DNA from: an uncultured Clostridia bacterium
Lineage (GTDB): Bacteria > Bacillota > Clostridia > Acetivibrionales > CALMWN01
Reading direction: 5' to 3'
DNA: 7,663 nt
Assembly: GCA_937873555.1 (NCBI GenBank)
Contig: CALMWN010000343.1
Coordinates: forward strand, 1-7,663
The translations under genes were made by a program, and so were the position numbers. Shown piece after piece: positions 1 through 6,314 of the stretch. Within the stretch, counting starts at the first letter, position 1, and the number at the start of each line of letters is the position of its first letter. The notes under the pieces are model-generated. The model was not told the origin of the DNA. It was given only the letters and a program-made list of their open reading frames with translations, and did not search any database.

Positions 1-37
1 CTACTGATGTGTGTCCCTACAACTTGTATGAAAGCAA

Positions 38-62
38 CAAAAAAACACGCTACCATGCGTGT
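38..62 (-). terminator. Intrinsic terminator of the left-edge leader transcript
   Basis: Read on the minus strand, a perfect 6-bp stem (ACACGC / GCGTGT, at 57-62 and 45-50) closes a 6-nt loop and is followed directly by a run of seven T (38-44). This is a standard Rho-independent terminator. It lies about 230 nt downstream of a consensus minus-strand promoter. The 5' arm can also pair with CGTGT just upstream (minus strand, about 79-83). That gives an alternative fold that would break the terminator, as expected of an attenuator. Whether a gene follows cannot be seen, because the window ends 37 bases further on. Confidence 0.82.
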
Positions 63-87
63 TGCTGCTTGTTATATACACGATTCA

Positions 88-120
88 GGGCTGGTCGTTG
101 GCTCTGCCAACTGCTCGCCC
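88..120 (-). other. Structured RNA element: hairpin with symmetric internal loop
   Basis: GGGC (88-91) pairs with GCCC (117-120), and GTTGGC (97-102) pairs with GCCAAC (106-111) around a 3-nt loop. The two helices are separated by a 5x5 symmetric internal loop (TGGTC opposite TGCTC on the plus strand). It lies inside the predicted minus-strand leader transcript, between the leader ORF and the terminator. The pairing is perfect in both helices. I do not recognise a named riboswitch or RNA family. A regulatory role is inferred from position only. Confidence 0.5.
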
Positions 121-151
121 ATGCCACCTGGTTGCTCGAAAGAAGCTGCAT

Positions 152-195
152 AGGTAACACAAACAAAACCTGTTAAAAGGTTTTTCTATGTACCT
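152..195 (-). other. Leader hairpin between leader ORF and terminator
   Basis: An inner 7-bp inverted repeat (AAAACCT at 165-171, AGGTTTT at 178-184, loop of 6) is nested within an outer 5-bp pair (AGGTA at 152-156, TACCT at 191-195). It starts about 15 nt after the stop codon of the short leader ORF on the minus strand. A ribosome stalled in or near that ORF would sit next to this hairpin. The inner stem is A/T-rich and could act as a weak terminator in either direction. Function is inferred. Confidence 0.45.
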
Positions 196-209
196 GTGCC
201 AATATTTAA

Positions 210-245
210 TTAGTCAAAAACCACCTCAACATTTTTTACAGACAT
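210..245 (-). CDS. Short leader peptide ORF (11 residues)
   Basis: ATG-to-TAA frame encoding MSVKNVEVVFD. A strong ribosome site (AAAGGAG, 254-260) lies 8 nt upstream, and a consensus promoter and palindrome lie upstream of that. The combination of promoter, good ribosome site, very short ORF, hairpins and terminator is the usual layout of a translation-coupled attenuator, as in inducible resistance genes acting on the ribosome. The peptide does not match a leader I can name. It could instead be the start of a gene broken by an early stop. The downstream gene, if any, is outside the window. Confidence 0.5.
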   Translation of the reverse strand: MSVKNVEVVFD

Positions 246-279
246 TAAAACAACTCCTTTCGTACTAAAATCTAATACT

Positions 280-293
280 TGCAGTATACTGCA
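280..293. promoter_or_regulatory. 14-bp perfect palindrome over the predicted start site (candidate operator)
   Basis: TGCAGTATACTGCA is its own reverse complement. It lies immediately downstream of the minus-strand -10 box, so it overlaps the expected transcription start (about 294-295). A repressor dimer bound here would block initiation. Alternatively it forms a hairpin at the 5' end of the RNA. No regulator gene is adjacent, so the binding protein is unknown. Confidence 0.5.
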
Positions 294-301
294 TCAGTTT
301 C

Positions 302-330
302 ATTATATGGGCGATTCCAAACTTTGTCAA
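302..330 (-). promoter_or_regulatory. Consensus sigma-A promoter, minus strand
   Basis: Minus-strand TTGACA (325-330) and TATAAT (302-307) are separated by exactly 17 bp. Both hexamers are perfect consensus, so this is the strongest promoter visible in the window. It points toward the left edge and drives the leader ORF and terminator region. It is about 85 bp downstream of the methyltransferase stop codon, and no clear terminator separates the two. Confidence 0.85.
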
Positions 331-414
331 CGGAGATTTTAATTTATAGTTGTTTTATCCAAAACATCCATGAGTGGCTTCCATGCCTCAAATGATAAGC
401 GAATCCACAACCTG

Positions 415-990
415 TTATTCCTGCTTTTTAAACACTATTCCATAAAAGGCTCCGGCAAACTCCATTTTATCAATCATGGAAAGCCCCTCCTCGGTGATCA
501 GTCGAACCGTTTCATCAAATCCAATTCGGTGTCCGGTAGGTGGTCCCATCTCCATATCTTCCTTCTTCCACTCTACAACAGCAAGTCTGCCTTCCAGCTT
601 AAGTATCCGCTTTATTTCACCTATAAACCGTTTCCTGTCATTGATTTCATGAAGAACATTCACCAGCAATGCAAATGTTATGGAATCATCCGGAAGCTTA
701 AGGTCATATTCTTCTGTATTTATGGTTACAACATTTGTAACTCCCGCAACCAGCGCCCTCTTTTCAACTTCCGTAAGCATTTCTTCGGATGTGTCCAGAG
801 CAAACACCTTATTTCTGTCGGTAAGCATTTCAGCAGCCGGAATAGAAAAATATCCGATTCCACACCCGATATCAGCTACCGCATCAGAAGACTTCAGACC
901 GATCCGTTCAAGGGTTTTACTTGGAGGAAGGTTTTGTCTTCTCCACTCATTATCCAGTTTGCTTTTATTTTTCGAATCAAATTTGTGCAT
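415..990 (-). CDS. Class I SAM-dependent methyltransferase (UbiE/Methyltransf_11 type)
   Basis: A 191-residue protein with a complete Rossmann-type methyltransferase core. Motif I DIGCGIG (residues 40-46) binds S-adenosylmethionine. The acidic residue ending beta-2 is in FALDTS (about 66), and the post-motif VNVLHEIND is at 110-118. Later strands read GRLAVVEWK (134-142) and the C-terminal AGAFYGIVFKK. The length is normal for small cytosolic members. The substrate cannot be read from the sequence; relatives methylate small molecules or metabolites, and some are arsenite-methyltransferase-like, but no Cys pattern supports that here. The ATG start has AGGGG about 6 nt upstream. The gene lies 45 bp downstream of the SEC-C gene on the same strand, so the two are probably co-transcribed. 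Confidence 0.88.
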   Translation of the reverse strand: MHKFDSKNKSKLDNEWRRQNLPPSKTLERIGLKSSDAVADIGCGIGYFSIPAAEMLTDRNKVFALDTSEEMLTEVEKRALVAGVTNVVTINTEEYDLKLPDDSITFALLVNVLHEINDRKRFIGEIKRILKLEGRLAVVEWKKEDMEMGPPTGHRIGFDETVRLITEEGLSMIDKMEFAGAFYGIVFKKQE

Positions 991-1035
991 TATTTTCCCC
1001 TATGCGTTATTATCATTTTTATTTTAATGAGCCAT

Positions 1036-2193
1036 TCAGCCACCGCAACACTTTTTGTACTTTTTCCCGCTGCCACACGGACAGGGTTCATTTCTTCCGA
1101 CTTTATCACTCCGCGCCTGCTGCGGATTCATTGCAAATGGTTCCTTGGGCAAAGGGCGCAGGTTTGGCTTGTCGTACTTTTCAAACATCTCCCTGGGTGT
1201 ATGACCACCATTGACCCAAAGCCTGGTGTTATTGGAAAGCTCGGTGACAAGCTGCAGAAATTCATTCACCTGATCTATTCCCTCAAAGACTACTCCCTGC
1301 CTGTTCACCTCTTCCATGATACTTTTGATGGATTCTCCCATAGAGCATGAATATCTTATATCATCCAGAAGATTCTCGGCCTTATTTCCCTCCAAGTTCA
1401 ATTTTGCATGGACAAAATTCTTAAGCAGAAGAAATTCAGGTGTTTCAAATTCATATAAATTGTCGGCATATTTTAAAAGCTCATTTTTTTCTGGGATATA
1501 GAACGGCTTTCCTTTTCTCTCCCTGAGCATTTGTTCCAGTTTGTCTTCCATTTCCGGTATTTCATAGTAGTCGCTTATAATATGTCCATGGTAGATATAA
1601 AAATACTGCTGCCGCATTTCAAGCCTGAATGTTATGTCAGTATACTCCTGAAAGCTCATCTTTTTATCATTCTGTTGATTGTAGACTTCAAAAGGCAGAT
1701 TTGAAGAAAAGGCTCCATATAGATTAGTCATAGCCAGAATATACTGATGAACCTCGTCGATCCTTTTGTGCCTTTGGTTAAAGCTTTTCTGGTCAATTAG
1801 TTGATACAATTCCTTAATTTTTTCCGGCACAACCATATAAATGCTGTTTTCCTGCCGGAACAGAAAAACAGCACCCATTGTCGTTAAGTACCGAAGTTTT
1901 CCGTATGTGACTTCGCCTTTTTCAGAATAAGGTGTCTCCAGCAGCTTTCCGAAAAGCGAAAGCTCCTCTTTGGTTGCAGCAAGCAAAGCATCTTCCAAAT
2001 ATCCGGGATTTGAAAAGTGCTTGTAAAGCTCGCTTACCAGCTTATCTTTATTCATTTTGCTGCGTCCGACAATGCCAAAACTCTCAGCAAAGGATAATAA
2101 GTCATCCTTTTTCAGAAGCTTCAATATTTCTTCCAGCTTTGTCCGTACAGGTGCTTTTATTGCTCTGTAAATGTTTAATTCAGAATTATTCAT
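1036..2193 (-). CDS. SEC-C motif protein
   Basis: A 385-residue protein ending in a textbook SEC-C zinc motif, [18 protein letters not shown], in the last 20 residues; the CPC and CC cysteines bind zinc. This tail is found in SecA and in many otherwise unrelated bacterial proteins. The preceding ~360 residues are soluble and mainly helical, with no signal peptide or membrane segment. Residues ~15-70 ([17 protein letters not shown], then [15 protein letters not shown]) resemble a Rho-N/SAP-like helical fold, so nucleic-acid binding is possible but inferred. I chose the ATG at 2193 because GGAG lies 6 nt upstream; the upstream in-frame ATG at 2205 has no ribosome site. It is followed after 45 bp by the methyltransferase gene. 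Molecular function is unknown. Confidence 0.82.
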   Translation of the reverse strand: MNNSELNIYRAIKAPVRTKLEEILKLLKKDDLLSFAESFGIVGRSKMNKDKLVSELYKHFSNPGYLEDALLAATKEELSLFGKLLETPYSEKGEVTYGKLRYLTTMGAVFLFRQENSIYMVVPEKIKELYQLIDQKSFNQRHKRIDEVHQYILAMTNLYGAFSSNLPFEVYNQQNDKKMSFQEYTDITFRLEMRQQYFYIYHGHIISDYYEIPEMEDKLEQMLRERKGKPFYIPEKNELLKYADNLYEFETPEFLLLKNFVHAKLNLEGNKAENLLDDIRYSCSMGESIKSIMEEVNRQGVVFEGIDQVNEFLQLVTELSNNTRLWVNGGHTPREMFEKYDKPNLRPLPKEPFAMNPQQARSDKVGRNEPCPCGSGKKYKKCCGG

Positions 2194-2222
2194 GACCTTC
2201 TCCATTCATGCTATATGAACTC

Positions 2223-2369
2223 TCACTTTTTCTTACCATATACAATTTCCACATTCAAGCCTTGGCGTCTATTGCCGGAGCAGGCGGTATAGAAGCGAAT
2301 CCATTGTTTAATCCTAAAAATCCCTATACCGCCAAACATAAAGCATCCATACAGTCCACCTGATCCCAT
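2223..2369 (-). CDS. Possible 48-codon ORF overlapping the dGTPase end (unknown)
   Basis: The ATG at 2369 opens a frame, one base off the dGTPase frame, that runs to TGA at 2223-2225. It begins MGSGGLYGCFMFGGIGIF and ends with a basic tail (VEIVYGKKK). It covers the region where the dGTPase stops resembling its family. There is no good ribosome site. It may be the tail of another gene joined to the truncated dGTPase rather than a gene of its own, or simply chance. I do not recognise it. Confidence 0.2.
   Translation of the reverse strand: MGSGGLYGCFMFGGIGIFRIKQWIRFYTACSGNRRQGLNVEIVYGKKK
2283..2333. repeat. 10-bp perfect inverted repeat at the dGTPase 3' end
   Basis: GGCGGTATAG (2283-2292) and CTATACCGCC (2324-2333) are exact reverse complements separated by 31 bp. 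The right arm encodes the last residues of the dGTPase frame (WRYR), exactly where similarity to the enzyme family is lost. No T-run follows on either strand, so it is not a standard terminator. It could be a scar of a mobile element or recombination event, or a recombinase or regulator site. Confidence 0.55.
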
Positions 2370-3363
2370 TCTGAGGAATTAATTCTTTAGCAGTTCCGTT
2401 ATAGAAAGCTTCATGATTATTTATATAATTTTCAATCGCTTCTTGCATAGCTTTTTTTGACCAAGGAATAGAGATGTCATGACTAAAGTTATTAATATGA
2501 TCAGGAATTTTAACCGGACAGGTTACTTCAGAGTAATTCTGATTCCAAGATTCTCTAAACTCATTAAGAAAATCTTGCTCAGTTAGTATACGTTTTTCAA
2601 TACCATCTGATATGTCGCTTAAACAATAAGCTATATCATCTGCGGCCTCCATAATGTATGTTAACGGATATCTGTGGTGTAGTTCTAAATTAACCTCTGA
2701 GTACATTTTTTCCACTAAAGGTTTTTCTGTCTGAAAGTATCCCGCCTTTTTTAAAATTCCATTATCTCGTTCCTCACCTGCCGCTCTAGAATATTTTAAA
2801 GCACAGAGCAAAGTTGCATATGTTAAATTCAAGCTAAACTCATCTCGTTCAGTATGTAGTCTTGTTATAGTACGAAAGCCTTGAGGATTTCCGTCAAATT
2901 CCTCAAAATCACTCATTAGCAGAGGGAAATTAGGGTTCTGAGATATTTCTATTGCGGGTAATTGGGGAAGAATATTTCTTGCCCAGCCCTGTATAGCTGC
3001 CTCACAAAAATGCCCAAATGGAGGATTCCCAATGCCATGTATTAAGCAGGCATTTTCAACAATAGCGACTATATGAGGAACAGAACGAAGAGAGATAATT
3101 TTTTTGTTATATAAGCGTTGAGCAATACCATTTGCTAAAGTTCTTCCCAAATCAGAAACTTCAAGCGAATGAGTCATTCTTGTTCGTACACTTGCATTTG
3201 GTTCTAAAGAAAAAACTTGGGCCTTTTGCTGAAGCCTCCGAAACGATGAACAATATAGTACTCGCGATCTGTCACTATAAAACTCATCGATTTGAGTAGG
3301 TCTATTTACTGTTGATGAATGTTCACGGGTAACACTTAACCTATTTTTGTAATCATACAACAT
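2314..3363 (-). pseudogene. dgt: dGTP triphosphohydrolase, C-terminally truncated and lacking the HD aspartate
   Basis: A 349-residue protein resembling E. coli-type Dgt, which cleaves dGTP to deoxyguanosine and triphosphate. Shared blocks in order are FRRLQQKAQVFSLE, VRTRMTHSLEV (first metal His), CLIHGIGNPPFGHFCEAAI, GNPQGFR, and YPLTYIMEAADDIAY (metal Asp). In the family the third block has the HD pair; here it is His-Gly, with codon GGC at 3034-3036 where GAC or GAT is expected. E. coli Dgt has about 505 residues. This frame loses similarity after about residue 340 (FYNGTAKELI) and ends in an unrelated tryptophan-rich tail at an inverted repeat. The ATG at 3363 has AGGGGG 7 nt upstream and is preferred to the TTG at 3411. 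Loss of a metal ligand and of the C-terminal third argues for an inactive remnant. Dgt enzymes can restrict phage by draining dGTP, but that cannot be claimed for this copy. Confidence 0.8.
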
Positions 3364-3443
3364 TTCAATGCCCCCTAATTGCAAAAATTCCAAGCTTTCT
3401 AAAATGCCCAATTGCTATAATTAAACAAATTATGCTCATAAAC

Positions 3444-4217
3444 TTACCATTCATTAATAGCATATAAAGTTGCAAGCCGAACCTGTTTTAACAATTCACT
3501 CGACAGAAACTCGTATTCTTTATCCAACCCTTTTTCGTGTGCCATATATGGAGGGCTGTCATTCCAAGAACCCATTGCGCCAAAAACATCGGCAGTACTA
3601 GCAGCCTCAAAAAGATGTAGATTTTCTTCTGGAATTTCTGGGAGTGGCATATGATATGCAATATCTGTATAATCGGAAGAACCCAGCAGAATATCAATAG
3701 CCTTTTGAAATATAACAGCAAAATCATCGCAACCAATCTTGTAGGCCAATTCTTTTATTTCAGATAAGACGGATTTGAAACCGTCAATATTATTATCAAA
3801 ATGTGGCTTTTCCAAAGGAGCATCCTTCCACTCCTGCTCTGTATAAAGAATATTCCACATCTTTAGATCCGAATCAAATTCCCATTGTGCAGAGAAGTAA
3901 GTAACTTTGCCTCCCTCATAAAAGCATACAAGAGAGCTCAGTGTTGTATTGGAAAAGCCGAGAATACTACGATCCTTAACTGCGACAGGAGCAAGTAACT
4001 TTATATCATACATTCCTTTTTTTATGCAACAATCATACCATGCCAGCACATTTTCCGCTTTATATTTTTTGGTACTAAACAGTTTCTTTTCCGGCAGAAA
4101 CTGAAATTCAATTCTATTCTCATATTTGAGGGGAGTATACGATAGTGCTGATTTCTCTTTTAGTGCTTTTTTTGCTGCTGCAGTAATACAGCAAATCTGA
4201 TACATTTGACCGTTCAA
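3444..4217 (-). CDS. Conserved-looking hypothetical protein, 257 residues
   Basis: I cannot assign a function or domain. The protein is soluble and acidic, with no signal peptide or membrane helix. It is rich in aromatic residues and has long, well-formed coding stretches, for example a Trp/Tyr-rich middle (VTYFSAQWEFDSDLKMWNIL, about 128-147) and a C-terminal ASTADVFGAMGSWNDSPPY (about 206-224). The start is uncertain. The TTG at 4217 lies 12 nt from AAAGG, and an in-frame ATG lies at 4205. An ATG at 4225-4227 is out of frame, so a small frameshift at the N-terminus is possible. A minus-strand TATAAT (4239-4244) lies just upstream. The gene is 80 bp upstream of the dGTPase remnant on the same strand. 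Confidence 0.75.
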   Translation of the reverse strand: MNGQMYQICCITAAAKKALKEKSALSYTPLKYENRIEFQFLPEKKLFSTKKYKAENVLAWYDCCIKKGMYDIKLLAPVAVKDRSILGFSNTTLSSLVCFYEGGKVTYFSAQWEFDSDLKMWNILYTEQEWKDAPLEKPHFDNNIDGFKSVLSEIKELAYKIGCDDFAVIFQKAIDILLGSSDYTDIAYHMPLPEIPEENLHLFEAASTADVFGAMGSWNDSPPYMAHEKGLDKEYEFLSSELLKQVRLATLYAINEW

Positions 4218-4238
4218 CTATTATCATCGCCTTTACAC

Positions 4239-4244
4239 ATTATA
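4239..4244 (-). promoter_or_regulatory. Probable -10 box for the 257-residue gene
   Basis: Minus-strand TATAAT lies 21 bp before the TTG start at 4217. No good -35 hexamer is found at 16-18 bp, so the promoter is weak or activator-dependent if real. The region is AT-rich, which lowers confidence. Confidence 0.35.
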
Positions 4245-4289
4245 TAAATACCTAAAACCTGAATTCTTTCTGGCAACTTCACAGTTTTG

Positions 4290-4463
4290 CTATAATTCAT
4301 ACTTCATCGGGCTTTCTGTTATAGACATAATACCTTCACTGCTGCCGTCACTTAAGACAAACAACAATTGTAATACTACTTCCATAATTTCCGCATTATA
4401 CCTGTCATGAGTATTTTCGACATATATGTTGAAATTCCTTTTGCAAAAAGAATTATTTGACAT
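4290..4463 (-). CDS. Small hypothetical ORF, 57 residues
   Basis: ATG (4463) to TAG (4290-4292) encodes a 57-residue peptide. It has a polar N-terminus (NFNIYVENTHDRYNAEI), a hydrophobic helix-like centre (MEVVLQLLFVLSD) and a polar C-terminus ending in KYEL. The composition and the alternation of hydrophobic and polar residues look like real protein rather than random AT-rich translation. The ribosome site is weak. It is the only plausible gene in the 480 bp between the 257-residue gene and the HigA gene. It could also be the tail of a longer decayed gene. I do not recognise the family. Confidence 0.4.
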   Translation of the reverse strand: MSNNSFCKRNFNIYVENTHDRYNAEIMEVVLQLLFVLSDGSSEGIMSITESPMKYEL

Positions 4464-4612
4464 ATTTATTTACTAAGCAGTAGAAGATAGTTCAATAACT
4501 TCAAGAAAACTATGTAATAATGAAAATGGCATCTGAAAACTATTTTAAATCATACACCGAATTTTACTGCTAGTCATCTTCTCGTGGCTACCGTATCTCA
4601 ATACATTTCAGC

Positions 4613-4646
4613 AGCAAAAGAAAAAGGCGCTGATTTCTCAGGCCTT
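4613..4646 (-). terminator. Intrinsic terminator of the toxin-antitoxin operon
   Basis: On the minus strand, arm AAGGCCTGA, a GAAA tetraloop and arm TCAGCGCCTT form a 9-bp stem with a single bulged C (4624-4646). A T-rich tail with one C follows (to about 4613). It lies about 50 nt after the HigA stop codon and ends that operon. On the plus strand the same stem has no T-run, so it works in one direction only. Confidence 0.8.
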
Positions 4647-4697
4647 ATCATAGTCATCTGTGTTGCCAAAAGCTTGTTTGCAACTTCGCAAAATACA

Positions 4698-4985
4698 TTA
4701 TTTTAAAATGACCTGTACTTCCTTCCCAAGACATCGGGCAACTTTAGCAAGAAAATCAAGGGATGGATTGTACGTTCCACTTTCCAGACGGCTGATATTG
4801 GATTTCTGAGTCCCGACCCGGAGCGCCAATTCTTCCTGGGTAATGTTTTGGCTTGTTCGTGCTTCAATGATTTGAGAAATTACATCATAGCGTGGTTTTA
4901 GCTTTTCGTATTCTGTTTTGAATTCTTCATCTTTCATTAAAAGCTCTCTTACTTCTGAAAACTTTACTCCTGCTTTACTCATCAT
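4698..4985 (-). CDS. higA: HigA-type antitoxin, XRE-family helix-turn-helix
   Basis: A 95-residue protein. Residues ~35-90 form a Cro/C1-type helix-turn-helix: ITQEELALRVGTQKSNISRLE with the following SGTYNPSLDFLAKVARCLG, ending in the short strand VQVIL. The N-terminal ~35 residues carry the acidic, helical segment (KDEEFKTEYEKLKPRYDVI) typical of this antitoxin group. I chose the ATG at 4985 (or the next codon, 4982) because AAGG precedes it by about 4-5 nt and the start overlaps the toxin stop codon. The longer frame from 5030 lies within the toxin gene and has no support. In this family the antitoxin neutralises the adjacent toxin and represses the shared promoter. The palindrome upstream of the toxin is the likely binding site. 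Confidence 0.88.
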   Translation of the reverse strand: MMSKAGVKFSEVRELLMKDEEFKTEYEKLKPRYDVISQIIEARTSQNITQEELALRVGTQKSNISRLESGTYNPSLDFLAKVARCLGKEVQVILK

Positions 4986-5340
4986 CACACCTTCTTTCAT
5001 AATCTTCTTTATAATGCAGTGCCCGTTCAAGCTCCCTTTGTGGCGTTATTTCAGTTTTTTTCGTAAAGCCATGAAGCAATACAAAGGTATTCTGTCGGTA
5101 GGCGAAATAGAATATTCTACTGATATTTGATGCGAATTTAACTCTTAGTTCAAAAAGCCCTTTGTATTGAGTACCCTTTAAGGGCTTTACATAAGGCTCT
5201 CTTAATTCAGGACCATGCTTTTCAAGTAACTCTATTTCACTAAAGGCTTTTGCCCTTATTTTTGCATCTAACGAAAGCAAATAATCAAGGACAGGTATAT
5301 TTCCATTTTCCTTTTTGTAGTATTCCACTTGCCACCCCAT
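4975..5340 (-). CDS. higB: HigB-type toxin (RelE/ParE superfamily, phage-derived Gp49-like)
   Basis: A 121-residue small basic protein matching the Gp49-like/HigB family. It starts with WQVEYYKKENGNIPVLDYL. It then has ELREPYVKPLKGTQYKGLFELRV (about 46-67), the central strands ISRIFYFAYRQNTFVLLHGF (73-92), the hallmark KKTEITPQRELERAL (94-108) and the C-terminal YKEDYERR. Related toxins are ribosome-dependent mRNA endonucleases in the cytosol. The ATG at 5340 has GGAGGT 5 nt upstream. The gene is first in a two-gene operon and overlaps the antitoxin start by a few bases, giving the toxin-first order typical of HigBA. All family blocks are present and no lesion is visible, so the pair is probably functional. 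Confidence 0.9.
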   Translation of the reverse strand: MGWQVEYYKKENGNIPVLDYLLSLDAKIRAKAFSEIELLEKHGPELREPYVKPLKGTQYKGLFELRVKFASNISRIFYFAYRQNTFVLLHGFTKKTEITPQRELERALHYKEDYERRCDDE

Positions 5341-5376
5341 GATACACCTCCAATATTAGTGTATGTCATGCCTCAT

Positions 5377-5406
5377 AAATATGTTATCATATATGATAAC
5401 ATATTT
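5377..5406. promoter_or_regulatory. 30-bp perfect palindrome: likely HigA operator
   Basis: The half-site AAATATGTTATCATA is followed immediately by its exact reverse complement, with no spacer and no mismatch over 30 bp. It lies 37 bp upstream of the toxin start and covers the -10 box and most of the spacer of the predicted promoter. This is the expected place for autorepression by the antitoxin dimer, possibly with the toxin as co-repressor. Confidence 0.8.
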
Positions 5407-5409
5407 CAA
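5381..5409 (-). promoter_or_regulatory. Promoter of the toxin-antitoxin operon
   Basis: Minus-strand TTGAAA (5404-5409) and TAACAT (5381-5386) are separated by 17 bp. A TG dinucleotide one base before the -10 gives an extended -10. The -10 box and most of the spacer lie inside the 30-bp palindrome. The leader to the toxin ATG is about 35 nt and contains GGAGGT. Confidence 0.6.
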
Positions 5410-5452
5410 GAGGTTTGACTTTTTTAACCATATAATATCTTAAACAAAGTAA

Positions 5453-6301
5453 TTATCTTTCAATACTATTGGGCAGCCGTATTCCCAACACAATTTTCAA
5501 ATAATCGTTATAATCTTTCCCGCGCTTTGGTGGCTCATCGGAAACAACATAGTTGGACGGTAGAATTGTTTGAATAGCTTTAGCCGCCAGCCGTCCTGCA
5601 GTATCATTGTCCAAATGCAAGGCTATGTCATAAATGTACGGGTGGTCTTTCAAGAATTGCATCAGTGCGGCAGGTGGAGTGCTTTCCTCAATGTTTTGCT
5701 TGGGTTTGTAAATGCCTGCAAGGGACAAATGATTTTCCTGCCGCCAGTCCCTGCCGGAAAGCAGTTCCAACGTTCCATAGGACAATAAATCAATGGCGCT
5801 TTCGAACAGGTGCAGCTTGTAGCCTTCATTTCGTGCAGGAATTGAGAAGGAAAAGTGCTTGTCGCTTCCGTTTACTTCTCCCACAAATCGCCTTACTGAC
5901 GTTCCTCGAAGTGTACCATAACGCGGAATACAGTTTTGGTCAAAGCCGATAAACACTGCATTGTGATAATCGCGGCTTTCATATAGCCGTTTGGTCTGGA
6001 TGCAGTAGTCGATTATATCTCTGTGAATGCCGCGCCCCCGCAGATATGCAATTACACGGTCGTTGTTTTCGTTTTTCTCAGGCAAAAGCAGTTTTTTAGT
6101 TTCAGTTGATTCCTGAACCCTTGACGAAACAGGCGGCATGACCGCCGCCTGTCCGTCTATCTGAATCACCGCTTCGGGAAGTGACATGCCCCGTACCTTA
6201 ATCAAATAATCTAAGGCAGAACGGCCACCGATGTTGCGTGACCACCAGTGTCGCTGCTCGGGCTGTTTGACCGCCCATTGCTTAAATTTCATGTCCATCA
6301 A
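5453..6301 (-). CDS. DUF3991/TOPRIM-domain protein of mobile elements, N-terminally shortened
   Basis: A 282-residue protein. Residues 19-40 (WWSRNIGGRSALDYLIKVRG) match the segment that usually follows an N-terminal CHC2-like zinc finger. DUF3991 follows at about 83-155 (VIAYLRGRGIHRDIIDYC through GEVNGSDKHFSFSI). TOPRIM spans about 162-270, with the catalytic Glu in LFESAIDLL (E167) and the acidic DND in LHLDNDTAGR (231-233). Such proteins are primase-like and typical of integrative conjugative elements and plasmids; they probably act in element DNA replication or processing. The usual zinc-finger segment before the WWSR block is missing: an in-frame TGA lies just upstream and the only start at the 5' end is TTG (6301), with ATGs at 6298 and 6292. 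The gene is therefore probably a truncated remnant, although its TOPRIM residues are intact. Confidence 0.8.
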   Translation of the reverse strand: MMDMKFKQWAVKQPEQRHWWSRNIGGRSALDYLIKVRGMSLPEAVIQIDGQAAVMPPVSSRVQESTETKKLLLPEKNENNDRVIAYLRGRGIHRDIIDYCIQTKRLYESRDYHNAVFIGFDQNCIPRYGTLRGTSVRRFVGEVNGSDKHFSFSIPARNEGYKLHLFESAIDLLSYGTLELLSGRDWRQENHLSLAGIYKPKQNIEESTPPAALMQFLKDHPYIYDIALHLDNDTAGRLAAKAIQTILPSNYVVSDEPPKRGKDYNDYLKIVLGIRLPNSIER

Positions 6302-6314
6302 TTCTGCTCATGAA

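Noticed and set aside
1..40. Possible end of a group II intron or other mobile RNA at the left edge
   Set aside because: No domain V-like sequence or boundary consensus could be found in the visible bases.
110..130. GGTGGCA on the minus strand, recalling the T-box antiterminator sequence
   Set aside because: There is no Stem I with its AG-bulge and specifier features. The upstream transcript is occupied by a short ORF with its own ribosome site, and the flanking bases do not fit the T-box consensus.
370..1350. Long plus-strand open frame opposite the methyltransferase and SEC-C genes
   Set aside because: It is antisense to two well-supported genes, has no recognisable motif, and its composition is that of a shadow frame.
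4641..4697. In-frame open stretch of 18 codons after the HigA stop codon, suggesting readthrough or an extended antitoxin
   Set aside because: HigA already ends at the normal family length, and the extension runs straight into the terminator hairpin.
4986..5030. Longer N-terminus for the antitoxin, starting at 5030
   Set aside because: It would lie wholly inside the toxin gene without a ribosome site. The start at 4985/4982 has AAGG and the usual overlap with the toxin stop.
5570..5952. Two plus-strand open frames opposite the TOPRIM gene
   Set aside because: Both are antisense to conserved DUF3991/TOPRIM coding sequence and show no protein-like features.
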